Shown here: piece after piece, positions 24,813 to 35,765 of the stretch
Numbering within the stretch: position 1 is the first letter of the stretch
Layout of the letters: every line of letters begins with the position of its first letter
NCBI GenBank assembly: GCA_037783415.1
Contig: JAZGTN010000216.1
Span: 15,001 to 79,000, forward strand
DNA length: 64,000 nucleotides
Source of the DNA: Leptasterias polaris
Lineage: Eukaryota > Echinodermata > Asteroidea > Forcipulatida > Asteriidae
Direction: 5' to 3'
Translations under genes and position numbers: made by a program
The notes under the pieces: generated by a model
Database searches by the model: none
What the model was told of the DNA's origin: nothing
Seen by the model: only the letters and a program-made list of their open reading frames with translations

Positions 24813-25789
24813 AGTACAACACTGATGCAGAGTCGGATCAGTCAGAATCGGAAGGTACAGATGATCACAACGATTTGCTGCCATCTAAAGTGAGAAAAGG
24901 TTGGTTTTAAAGGATCGGTCGGGCTGGTCCATGAAAGCATGAAATTGAAATGTTAGAAAGATGTTTTAAAAGTAGATTACAAGAATCTACACAAACATGT
25001 CTTGCCGCGAAAGCTTGTAGTTTTCCTTTTACTTTGCGAACTAACAGAGTGGGCCATTCAATGGAGTCAAAATCTTGACTCCACAAAATGGCGTACCGTG
25101 TTAGTTCACGACGTATAAAGAAAACCATGCGTTTTCAAGGCATATTTTTGACGACCATATATACTACTTTTATAAATTTAATATTAATTTTGCCCTCTCT
25201 TTGATAACCATGTTGACTTTCATGGCTGTTGAAGCATACTTCAAGTTTACATCAACTTAAGGAAAACTCTATTGGGAATTATAAAAAATATATAAACCAT
25301 GTTTTTTATGTTTTGTGAAGCGCGATGAAAATTTTTGGGGAATTGTGCTTTATAAGATCTGTGACTTATTATTATTATGCAAGCGCACAAGTTACATGTG
25401 TACATGTTCATTTAGCACTGTTTAAGACAAGTCCTGTCCAAGTTAATACCAAGCATGAGCTGTTTCTCCATGTCTGCAATTTTTCATTTTTTTTTAACAT
25501 ACTCATGTCTCATACAAATTACACTTGACATGCAGGTAAAGGAACTGATGCTGCCAGGACTCGGAAAGTACCTGCAATTAAGAAGCCATGGAGCAGGAAA
25601 GAAAAGGCCGCAGTGGCAGATCATTTGGGTTTCTTCATTAGAGCCCGCACTATTCCAACAAAGGCACCAATAGTGGCACTTCTAAAGCGTGAACCAGAGG
25701 CCTTCGCCACAAGAACATGGAGAAATGTAAAAGATTTCGTAAGAAACCAAACTAGGAAGGTAGACCCAATGGGATTCATGAAGCGTTAA
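24813..25789 (+). CDS. C-terminal exons: acidic linker and SANT/Myb-like domain
   Basis: Two exons, 24813-24854 (42 bp) and 25536-25789, continue the recombinase frame with matching phase 1 junctions and end at TAA 25787-25789. The last exon encodes KKPWSRKEKAAVADHLGFFI, then RTWRNVKDFVRNQTRK. This is a tryptophan-containing helix-rich block like a SANT/Myb DNA-binding domain, and a similar tail is known to me from other animal proteins of this recombinase family. All six coding exons add up to 2985 bases, 994 codons plus stop, without a lesion. DNA targeting by the C-terminus is inferred. Confidence 0.75.
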
Positions 25790-25884
25790 CAGTCTTGTCT
25801 CATAGACCCAAATTTCATAATACATGCCACGATACAAAGTCGCCACTTTTATTTTAATTTTACTCTTTAAGAAGATAAGCTACC

Positions 25885-26330
25885 TATAGTCCACAGTTGC
25901 TCGTGCAATAAACACCTTGGGTTAGCTAGCTTAGTATTCAACTGAAGACTGTTAATGCTTCATGTTTGAATTAAATACAGTCTGGATTTTCTCCCCAATT
26001 GTGAGTTTATTACACCAGCAACTGTGGACCATGTGTAGCTTAGTATTCAACTGTGGACAATCCATGTTTGAATTAAATACAGTCGGGATTTTCTCCCCAA
26101 TTGTGGAGTTTATTACACCAGCAACTGTGGACCAAACATGGATTGTCCACAGTTGAATACAAAGCTACCCAAGGTCCACAGTTGCTGGTGTAATAAACTC
26201 TACAATTGGGGAGAAAATCCTGACTGTATTTAATTCAAACATGGATTGTCCACAGTTGAATACTAAGCTACACATGGTCCACAGTTGCTGGTGTAATAAA
26301 CTCTACAATAAGGGAGAAATTTCAAACACT
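25885..26330. repeat. Palindromic cluster of ~120 bp TCCACAGTTG repeats
   Basis: A unit of about 120 bp carrying TCCACAGTTGCTGGTGTAAT, a CAATTGGGGAGAAAATCC core and TTTAATTCAAACATGGATTG occurs twice in one orientation (about 25890-26133) and twice in the other (about 26139-26330). It switches orientation near 26136. Further copies are at 31775-31848 and 32150-32335. No coding capacity. It is likely a short inverted-terminus element that has multiplied locally. Confidence 0.75.
25907..25912 (+). terminator. AATAAA downstream of the SET/recombinase gene
   Basis: AATAAA lies 118 bases after the stop codon and is the first canonical signal on the strand. It lies inside the first TCCACAGTTG-type repeat copy, so the repeat may have supplied the poly(A) site. 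Confidence 0.4.
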
Positions 26331-26449
26331 GTGTATTAAATTCATTTAAAACATGAATCAAGTGTTCAAAGTACAAGTATTTTGGGCTTGGACCTTTTGA
26401 GAAACTTTTATCGTTCAAATGAAAGACAGGGAGACAGAAACTTTGTCTT

Positions 26450-28930
26450 AAGTTTTCAGAAGCCCTGTGCCAAGATGGGTCTAGTGATGCGGTGTTTTTT
26501 TATAGATTCAAGCCAAATCTTTATTAAAAAAATGAAAGAAGTTTGAAAAACAGTGTTTTTTGTATTACTTTTGTGGGAGAGTTAAATCAAAATACTATTG
26601 TAAGAATTTGATGGTATTAAAAAATTGATTTCCTGCAAGTTTTTTGGATCCAAAGGAAATATGTCATGGATTTTCAGTTTTTATTAGTTTTTCAGAATAT
26701 CCTTGCTTTGCCCAATTTGTTAACTAGAGTTACGAGCTCTTTGATATCTTTGTATTTTATTCATTAGATTGCTATCAAAGCCAAGTCGGATCTTTGGAGA
26801 AATTTTTGAATTATGCAAAATGCTGAAATGAATGTTTATGAAACCTTGAAAAAAAAAATTTCAAATCCTAGGAGAAATTTATTTAAATTCAGATTTCTGT
26901 GAAATTTGTCATAGACATTTTTGTTATCAGAGCCAAGTCTTGGAACTTTGAGAGAGTTTTAGGTTTAGGAAAGATGCTGAAAAAACACTCTATCCAAATC
27001 TCAGGACATGTGGGACCTTGTTTCTTTTATTTGTATCAGAACCAAGTAAGAACTTAGGAGAAATGTATGAGTTTAGGAAAATGCTGAAAGAAGTCTTTCT
27101 TAAACCCTGTCAATTTTGTTTTGTTTTATTCAAAATTGAGGTATTTTTTATATACATTTTTGTATTGCTGCCAGATCCAAGTCTTATTAGATCTTTGGGG
27201 AATGTGATGTACTATGGAAAATGGTGAATGAAATGTTTATGAAACATAGCAAACTTTTGGTTTTATTCTAATTTTGAGAGATCTGTGAGATGCTTTTTTT
27301 GTGTAAATATATTTGTTTGAAATGTTATCAGGGCCAAGTCAGAACTTGAGAAGAACTTTATTTATAGTATGGGAGATGCTGAAAGAAGTGTTTCTGAAAT
27401 GTTGCATTTTTTTAAATCAAAATTTCAGGATCTGTGACGCTTTGTTGTTTCTTTTATTTTGATCAGAGCAGATTCAAAACTTGGGAGAAATTGATGTTTT
27501 GCCAACTACTAACCTTGCCAATATATTTTTTTACTCAAATTGAAAGCTGTGTGAGTTATTTACAAATTTTAGTTTTATCTTGTTATCACAGCCCAGTCCA
27601 GACCTTGGGAGAATTTTATGTATATTGTGGAAGATGATGAAACAAGTAATTCTGAAATTTTCCAAAATTTGCTTTAATCCAAATCTCAGTACCTGAGAGA
27701 TTTGTATGAACATTGTTCATTTTGCAACATGCTAGAGTAAGTCCTTCTAAAACATTGCCAATATGTGTTTGTTTTATTTAAAATAAAAAGCTCAGTGAGA
27801 TCTTTTTATTCGGAAAATACTTGAAGTCTTTCTAAAACCTTTTCAATATATTTTGGATTTATTCAAAATTGAGAGATCTTTGAGATTTTTTAATTTTTTT
27901 AAATTGTTATCAGGGCTTAGTTATGATTTTAGGAAATGCTAAAAGAAGTCTTCCTAAAACCATGTCAATTCTGTTTTATTTTATTCAAAGTTGAGAGCTC
28001 TGTGGGTTTTTTCATATACATTTTTGTATTGCTATCAGAGCCAATTAGATCTTTGGAGAATGTGATGTACATGTACTATGGAAAATGGTGAATGCAATGT
28101 TTTTGAAACATTGCAACTTTTGGTTTTAGTCTGAGATGCTTTTTTTATTATTTTTTTATTGTTATCAGGGCCAAGTCAGAACTTGAGAAGTATTTTATGT
28201 AATTTTTTTAAATCAAAATTTCAGGATCTGTGATGCTTTGTTTCTCTTATTTTGATCAGAGCAAATTCAAAACTTGGGAAAAATTAATTTGTTATGCCAA
28301 TTACCAACCTTGCCAATATATTTTTTTATTCAAAATTGTGTTATCTTGTTATCACAGCCCAGTCTTAGACCTTGGGAGAATTTTATGTATTATGGAAGAT
28401 GATGAAACAAGTAATTCTAAAGTTGTCCAAAGTTTGCTTTAATCCAAATCTCAAGACCTGAGAGATTTGTATGAAAGTTTCATTTTGCAACATGCTAGAA
28501 CATTGCCAATATGTATTTACTTTATGTAAAATTAAATCCTCCGTGAGATCTTTTTATTTGCAGATTACTTGAAGTCTTTCTAAAACATTGTCAACATATT
28601 TTTGTTTTATTCAAAATTGAGAGATCTGTGAGATGCTTTAATTTATTTTTTAAATTGTTATCAGGGCCAAGTTAGAACTTGGGATTTTATTGTATGTATT
28701 ATGGAAGATGCTGAAACAAGTGTTTCTGATGGTGCAAATTATTTTAATCCAAATCTCGGGACCTGTGAGATTTTGTTATTTCTTTAATTGTTATTAGAGC
28801 CAATATATATTTGTTTATTCAAAATTAAGAGTTTAGTGACATCTCTTTATTTTATATTTTTTTTAACTGTAAAAGCCAAGTCGGAACTGAGAAATTTATA
28901 TATTCTTTTATTAGACTTATTTATATTGTT
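26450..28930. repeat. Degenerate ~130-180 bp tandem repeat array
   Basis: The phrase ATCAGAGCCAAGTCAGAACT TTG, in variants, followed by GGAGAAATTTATGT and GCTGAAAGAAGT, recurs about 15 times. Monomers are strongly diverged. A higher-order duplication is visible: the three-monomer block at about 27160-27610 is repeated at about 28020-28385, including the matching GAATGTGATGTAC segment and the CACAGCCCAGTC variant. ORFs of 60-80 codons here are by-products. Confidence 0.7.
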
Positions 28931-30756
28931 TTACTCAGGTAAGGTAAGGTTCATTTTATTTGCAACCACATATATTCATTATTAAAAAAATACATTAAAA
29001 CTTACAAAATACATCACAAAAACTTAATCTACCTGTGGAAATTGAATATTTCTGAAATGTGAGTTTAGCCCCGTTAGATGTTGGGCAAGGATGTTGTGTA
29101 TATATGTTACTTTATCTGCAGGCAAACTTCAATCCTCGATTCTGATTAGGTGATCCATGTTACAAACTTTATATACCGCACACCTAGATCCTTGTCATTT
29201 GATTTTGCATTTTATTTTTTCCTCTTGAGATATTATTAATGCTTCAAATTTTAATAAAGCAGTTTATATATTGATAGGGGGCACTGCGAAGCGAAGCTTT
29301 GCAGTGCTCTTCCAAAATAAAGTTCCCTTTTCATTTGTCCAAACAAGGCAAGACAAGGTTGGTGTCTTTGTGGAGTCGTCCACATTGCTTAGAAGGAATT
29401 TTGTGATTTTCTAGGTGTGGGTGGACAAGTTTCCATGTTTTTTTTTGTTTTTAAAATGACAAGGATTATGTTCGAGTTATATAAAACAAATATTGAATGC
29501 ATCTCATTTGAAGAGGGTCACAGAATATAACCACACGGTGAAATCTGGCTTTTTCATTTCAAGAGGCGTGAATAGGCTAGATTTATTTTTGTGTATACGC
29601 TGCGACAATGCACTTATATGCATCCAGTTTGTAAACAAATTGCATGGAATTGACCAATATCAAACTCTGTTCTTATGCACTGTTCTCTGCATATTGTGTT
29701 ATTTTAGGATTTATATAAGTATCAAGTTTGCATGAAGGTACTAATCTCTCTTGCACTCGTGGAACAATAGAAAAAAATAGCTTGTCCATTTTGGTATTTT
29801 TGCCTTGCTAGATGTGGGATGCAGAAGCACTATATTTTTTCTTATTCCACATGCGCTTTTGTGCTAACTATATCTTGTTCAAGTTGTCAGCATGGATTGT
29901 GACCATTTTTCATATTAACTGAAGCCTTTAAGGTATTTGACTGTTTTCATTGTTAAACATGTTATAGTTTTTCCTACTCCTGTCTAACAACCAACCTGTG
30001 AAAAATTACAAAGTGAGATGGTCAAAGAATCTGAAAGTTGAGCCAAAGTTTGTTGGATCATCTTTGTTATGTATCTCTGTTATGTATCATAGGCATGGCC
30101 TAAATAAACCTGTCGGGTTTAAAATAAGTTGTGAACAATTTGTTCCACTGTAAAGACAAATTACAGGATAGTTTATTAAAAAGAAAAAAGAACCAATCAT
30201 CTACAGAAAACAATCCAGGGAAAAGGTGTTTTATCCCTCACCTTGAAATGAAGAACTATCAATCCTCCCTGGTTTGTTGTTTTCACAGTAACCACCGGAT
30301 ATTAGGAGTAATTTAAATAAGACTTGTTTCCCAAAATTGATGTATGCTCCTGTTTAAGTTTGTAGACTGAATTATACTGGAACATGTTGGGAGATTAAAT
30401 TCACACAGAAGTTTTATGTTCTTGTTGAAAATTATTGTTGAAGATTCTACATGTTTAAAAAAAATAAAGTTGTTTCTGAAGATTGAAGAAAATAATTAGT
30501 TTTTGTTTTTTATTTGTATTGATTACACCATGATGTTGAGTTTTATTGAGTTAAAAAATGTCACGCTTTTGTTAGCCAATTGAGGCTCAAAAACTCTTTT
30601 AATTGGACAACCTACACATCAATGGTTTACCCAACAGCCCATGTTTTGGGTTAACATTTCAGACAGTATTTCAAACGTTGATACTCGACAGTTAAACGTA
30701 GTCAACAGTTGCAGGTGGAAGGGTGTGTAATTTGGGAGGAATTTCAATTGTCCACA
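28931..30756. other. Non-coding AT-rich interval
   Basis: No supported gene. There is a short GCGAAGCGAAGCTTTGC palindromic motif near 29290 and AT-rich unique sequence. A Met-initiated ORF at 29493-29735 has no recognisable features and no splice or codon support, so I do not call it. Confidence 0.4.
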
Positions 30757-31770
30757 GTTACATTCATTCATTCATTCATTTTATTTCCACATCAATGCAA
30801 AAAATAAGAAGCAGAGGTACATTTTTTAATTACATAAACAAGTAGATAAGACTAAACAAAGATGTGGAGGGGATTTGCAAGAAGCAAGCTTGTCGAGTGC
30901 GAACCCCCTCATTTATATTATATGTGCTTCAAGTTAAATCTACTTAAATCGCAAATAACAAAAAACAAACATTTTAAGTTATTGAAATGAGTATAAAATA
31001 AATAACAAGGTCAATAAAGAAAATACAATGAACAAATAAATAAATAAACCTAAGCAAGCAAATAAAAAAGTAAGCAAAAAGTAAGTAAGTAACCCCAAGA
31101 AACAAACAAACAAAAACAGACAAACAAACAAAAAAACGCAAAGCGGTGAAGCTTGTGAATAAAGTTCAAGCACTGAAAATAAATAATGAAATAGTCTCAG
31201 TTAAAGTTTAAAGTGGGGGTAGCGAAGCTTTGACAGAACAATTATAACTATAGATGTGTTGGGAATTATTTGTATTTAGACCTACTTGTATTTATATAAA
31301 AGAGTTTCCTTAAATGTTTTTTTAAATGACTTCATATTGTTAAGTTTCCGAAGAGAATTGTCGAAAGAATTCCACAGTTTGGGTCCTGTATACTTAATAT
31401 TTCGTTGGGCAAGTGAAGAGCGAGTTAAGGGAATGTGAAAAAGGGAGGCTTGGCGTGTAGGATATGAATGTACCAGTTTATTACTGGTGAACATTGTAGT
31501 AAGACATTTAGGTAATTCATTATGAACTAACTGAAACATAAAGCTGCCAAGTTGCAGATTGTATAGATCATTTAATTTTAAGGTTTTATCTTTAACAAAG
31601 AAGGGATTAGTGTGAGCTAAATAGTGAGAGTTGTTGACAATGCGCAGAGCTCGTTTTTGCAAGATAGTCAATCTGTTAACTGTTGTAGGGGCGGCACTGC
31701 CCCATGCTAATATACCATAGTTAATATAAGATAATATTAAGGTATTATACAGAGAAAGTAAAATATGACT
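30757..31770 (-). mobile_element. 5'-truncated LINE (CR1/L2/Jockey-like) 3' part with AATG tail
   Basis: On the minus strand, 31770-31282 encodes the C-terminal reverse-transcriptase region (LSYINYGILAWGSAAPTT, LQKRALRIVNNS, GPKLWNSFDNSLRKLN). It is about 160 codons, open to the stop near 31282. A ~500 bp 3' UTR follows, and the element ends in (AATG)n (CATT run at 30758-30782 on the plus strand). A short microsatellite tail is typical of several non-LTR clades. It sits inside a TCCACAGTTG repeat: GTCCACAGTTA precedes it and the matching CTAAGCTACC...GTCCACAGTTG follows. Confidence 0.8.
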
Positions 31771-31849
31771 AAGCTACCTTTGGTCCACAGTTGCTGTTGT
31801 AATAAACTCCACAACTGGGGAGAAATATTAAACTACATTGTAACTGGGG

Positions 31850-32148
31850 GGACAGGACCTTTGCGCACGCTGGACCATTCCTATGGAATCTGTTGCCAAA
31901 ACACATTCGGGATAGTTGCACCGTGGACACTTTAAAATACAAATTGAAATTTCATTTGTTTTAAACACCTTTTCAGTAGTTGTTTTCTTTTGTTTTCCCG
32001 ATGTTCCCTCTTCCCTCTGTTGATTTGTTTCTGTTTTCTTCTTTTCATGCGCTTTGAGCACCTTGTTAGGTGGATACACGCGCAATATAACTTTCCTTAT
32101 TATTATTATTATTATTTTTATTTTTATTATTATTATTATTACTTAATT
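31850..32148 (+). mobile_element. LINE 3' terminal fragment, plus strand
   Basis: The reading frame GPFLWNLLPKHIRDSC...TVDTLKYKLKFHLF-stop (about 31870-31960) is the conserved tail of a CR1/L2-type reverse-transcriptase ORF. After it come the characteristic 3' UTR words GCGCTTTGAGCA and GCGCAATATAACTTT and an (ATT)n tail at about 32098-32148. Only the last ~300 bp remain. It lies in the opposite orientation to the neighbouring LINE fragment. Confidence 0.75.
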
Positions 32149-32149
32149 C

Positions 32150-32335
32150 AAACACTGATTGTCCACAGTTGAATACTAAGCTACCTATCATCCTATGGTC
32201 CACAGTTGCTGGTTGATAAACTCCACAATTGGGGAGAAAATCCAAACTGTATTTAATTCAAACATGGATTGTCCACAGTTGAATACTAAGCTACCTATGG
32301 TCCACAGTTGCTGGTGGAACATTTTGATCCCCGTT
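32150..32335. repeat. Further TCCACAGTTG repeat copies
   Basis: Two more partial copies of the unit described at 25885-26330. They share GATTGTCCACAGTTGAATAC, the CTAAGCTACCTA stretch and the CAATTGGGGAGAAAATCC core. They flank the two LINE fragments and show where those insertions landed. Confidence 0.7.
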
Positions 32336-32488
32336 TTGATATTGAATGAACGAAGTCCACACTTGAAGCCTAAAATTCAAAGTCCCCGGTTGGAGGTAAA
32401 CTGACCGGTGATCACAACTAGCTGTACAAAACAGTAATCTTTAAAATTTTGTGTTTTTTTTCTTAGTGACATTATTCTTAAATATTAA

Positions 32489-34289
32489 TTAATGGTGAAA
32501 TTGAAAAATTCCTCTGAATAAAGAAGTCCACATTTGTATAGTATCACAAACAGGTCCCCACTTGCAGGCCTTTACGAGTGTGTGGGTGTGTGTAGCTTCT
32601 TTCAGTGTATCCCTGTGCATTTCTGGAATATATTTCAAAAATACATCAATGTATTGTGACTCATCAGAACGTCCAAAGAGGGCCTGTTGCAAAAATGGAG
32701 GGGCGAGCCTGACTGGAAGGATATTTTCTTGCGTGAACCCAATTGTAATGACTGCTGCTACTGCCTCCCACTTCACTTTCGTCATATCATGCCTCAAGAC
32801 AGGCACAACGTACGTCTTTCCAGTGGTATATTGCAAATAAAATGTTTCATAAAACTACGTGAGAGCATCCCTCATGACCCCGCCATTATCTTCTGCAACT
32901 TCGGTGGTACCATCAGGTTTGATCATTTTGATCTCGAATGTCGTTGCCTGATAATCCTGAAATTTGTGCTCTGTAAAGAAGGTAATTAAATCTGCACAAA
33001 CTGATCCTCGATGTACCTGTATCTCCACCACCATTGGCTCTGTGTCATTCAGATCATTGATTTCACTTGGTTCAAAGCGTATTTCTGGATCAAAACTGTC
33101 AGCCATTCTTGCCAAAAGATCCTCCTCAAGAAGCTCTGCGGGTATCTCTGTAGAGGTATGAGGATTGAATGCGGTTGGACATTGTGTCTGAATCTGTTCA
33201 TCATTTTTACGTGTAAGACTAGCCTCATGGGAAGCCTGTGTAGTGTCAGGTATGGCCAAGTCGATAGTGGATTCACTCGTGTCTAAACCAGGCAAGAACA
33301 CCAGGGACTGCGCAGTTTCCATGCAGTAGAAGTGTGCGTCTAGTGTGTCATTGGTCATGCTACCTGCAACGGTGGTCGGTAGACTCATGGTGCTGACTCC
33401 GTGATGTGATGTGGCGTTCACTTCCCCTTTACCAGTCAAGTCATAAACAGGCAGGTTATGCTCATCACCAGATGATTCAGATGAGATATGTAAGGCCTTT
33501 GAGTGAAGACGCTTTCTCTTTCCAACTCTAGCGACCTCGTTTATGTCTTCTTCCTCTTCCTCTTCCTCACTGGTATTTGAAGACTCATCTTGTCTAGAGG
33601 CCAGGAGGTAGCATCTCATCTTTTTCATCTTTAAACTACTGATGAAATCATCAGCACACTCACTTTTTTGAACGCTTGTGTACCGGATACATCTGCTGCC
33701 AAATCAAATACAAAATCTGCAGACAATCCTTGAGCACTTGTACCATCTGGGAAAAAAGCGGTGACAGCCTCTTGTAAGATGTTTTGCTTAGAAATTGGCT
33801 TCTTCTAAGTACCTTGTTCCACCACCATTGTTGGATCGAATTTGTTTAAACCTTTTCTGAGACTTGTCATAAACAGAAAAGCCAACATCAATTTTGGTAT
33901 GCTGTTTGGCTGCACTTGCAGATTTCTGACTTTTTTCAAACTTTATCAATGACTTTTTAGTTCCTTTTGATTTCAAGGTTGCCCCTTTGTCTGATGCTTG
34001 CTGGCTGGATGAGAAACCCATCTTCTCGGCAAGTTTCCTCATTATCGATGCCTTCTTGTCATCCACTTCACTTCTTCCCACACTTGTTATCTCTTGCACA
34101 GTTTCTGGTTCTTGTAAAAGTGTCTTTGTTGAACAAGCAGAAGTATAGTGTTGGGTTTTTGGTCCTCCAGCATCTTTAATATTGACGACTCTTTCAGCAT
34201 ATGCTCTCACTGCCACTCTGTCACCTTCGTGACAGAGGTAACTTTTCAATTCCTCTGTGCTCATGCATGTAACTGCCTCAGCATCCACC
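32489..34289 (-). pseudogene. SAM-like / HECT-like (G2E3-like) gene remnant
   Basis: On the minus strand an exon starting after TTGTATTTGCAG (34289 downwards) encodes VDAEAVTCMSTEELKSYLCH and GDRVAVRAYAERV, a SAM-like start. It continues to KQIRSNNGGGTRYLEEANF and then TAA. The expected continuation (FFPDGTSAQGLSADFVFDLA) is present in a frame one base off. A later segment (33628-32855) has KKMRCYLLASR, an acidic run, and the HECT-entry motif NGGVMRDALT. It is broken by an in-frame TAG at about 32853, after which KTYVVPVLRHDMTKVKWEAV and LAPPFLQQALFG continue in the same frame. The order matches animal G2/M-phase E3-ligase-like proteins. The catalytic HECT C-lobe cysteine region is missing. 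Introns could explain one break, but the TAG suggests decay. Confidence 0.65.
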
Positions 34290-34457
34290 TGCAAATACAA
34301 AAAAATAAAAAATTCAATAAATTTAAAAAACTAATATTTTATACAGTCAAGTTGACCAGCATGAATAGGCCTACAGATACAGAGTATTTGTAAACAAAAA
34401 TATGGTTTGTATTTACTGGTTTTTTTAACAGTGTATAAAATAACAGATTTACGGCGC

Positions 34458-34480
34458 AGCCCCCCCCCCCCCCCCCCTTC
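34458..34480. repeat. Poly-C tract
   Basis: A pure cytosine run of about 20 bases. Similar G or C homopolymers recur at 3066, 36798, 37169, 41945, 48625, 57880 and 63724. Confidence 0.9.
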
Positions 34481-34795
34481 CTAGAATTAGAACTATGAGT
34501 TTAGTGTAACCGCGTTCTCCATGGTGTAACAAACCTCAAATTGTTGGGGTTGTAGCCCACTGTTCATTTATTCCGTCATTATCTTAGATGGATGCATTAA
34601 ATGTAGTCTGTAAAGATTTGTAATAGGTTTTGGGGCATATAATGAAGGAAATCCTATGGAGGTCGAAAAGTGGACATCTGCTTGCCAGCTTTCCAATTAT
34701 GAAAAAACGGATTGAACGTTTTATTCTGGAGCATTTTCCAACTTTTCTGCTTTATGTCCCCCTGAAGATTGAACATTTTTGTAGTAACCATTTTT

Positions 34796-35119
34796 CTACT
34801 TGTTTACTTCTCAGTTTCGATGAAAGCAGGTTTTACTTATTCACCTACACTTACGGTCGAAAAGTGGACACTTGTCTTTTGGGTTTCCTAGAAGCAGAAA
34901 AGCAGGTTGAACGTTTTAGATAAATCTATTTTTCTACTTTTCTGCTAGCCAGAAAGCAGATCGGACGTTTTGTCACACAGTGGCACAAAAGCGGACACTG
35001 CTTTCCAACTGGTTTACTGGTTTCCAACAACCCGAAAAGCCGATCGTACGCTAAGGACCATTTCACTTTTCTGCTTTTCTGCTTCCCAGAAAGTGGATCG
35101 AACGTTTTCCAACAGATGC
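34796..35119 (+). repeat. Left arm of a ~300 bp outer inverted repeat
   Basis: From CTACTTGTTTACTTCTCAGT to about 35119, this arm is the inverted counterpart of 48955-49252. Shared landmarks include TTTCGATGAAAGCAGG, TTACGGTCGAAAAGTGGACA, GGGTTTCCTAGAAGCAG and CCCAGAAAGTGGATCGAACG. Identity is high, with some short indels. Weaker versions of the GTCGAAAAGTGGACA motif occur just outside at 34658. A TATA-like CTATAAAG begins at about 35119. Confidence 0.8.
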
Positions 35120-35765
35120 TTCGGACTATAAAGAGAAAAGGACCGCGGGAAGAAAATTATAGTAAACCCCCTCCTCTAGTGGACGAGCCCTACAAATAAG
35201 CGAATGGCAGTTAGTTCAGCAGTTAGTTCAGCAAGGCCGGCCGCCAATCAACAGGAATAGGAAAGTTCACGAAACTGAAATAATTTTCTTCTGTGGAGCC
35301 GCCAAGCTTTTTTGGGAGTCGCAGGTCGCTAGCAATGTGCGTTTGGGTGAGTAAATTCATTCTCATTCTCTACGTTTCAACAATAGCACAATATGAAAGA
35401 AATAAAAAACAACCGTAGACCTATAGCGGCAAATTCTGTGTTCCCGGCGTTTTAATGAAACGACAACAACAACTCATTCATGTTTTGCCAGGGATTTGTT
35501 TTTGGACTTTTACGGACAGAGCATGTTTCGTTTGCAGTCAAAATACACATGGATCCAGACAGGCTGCTTAATGAAATAGCAAGAACTTTGACGTCCTCAA
35601 AATACTACTATCGACATTGACAATATTTCTGATGACAATAAGTGTCTCAAGGTTGTACTTACTTTTCAAATCAGTGAGCATGGGGCCGAAGACCCCCCCC
35701 CCACCCGTAAATCAAATGCAGAAAAGCCGTGTAAAAAAAAACGTCAACCAGTAGATTGACATCAA

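Noticed and set aside
29493..29735. 80-codon ORF in non-coding AT-rich DNA
   Set aside because: No domain, no splice context and no resemblance to any family; expected by chance at this length.
34630..34923. 97-codon plus-strand ORF
   Set aside because: It lies across the left arm of the outer inverted repeat, and its tail is mirrored by a similar ORF in the right arm (49124-49369), so it reflects the repeat.
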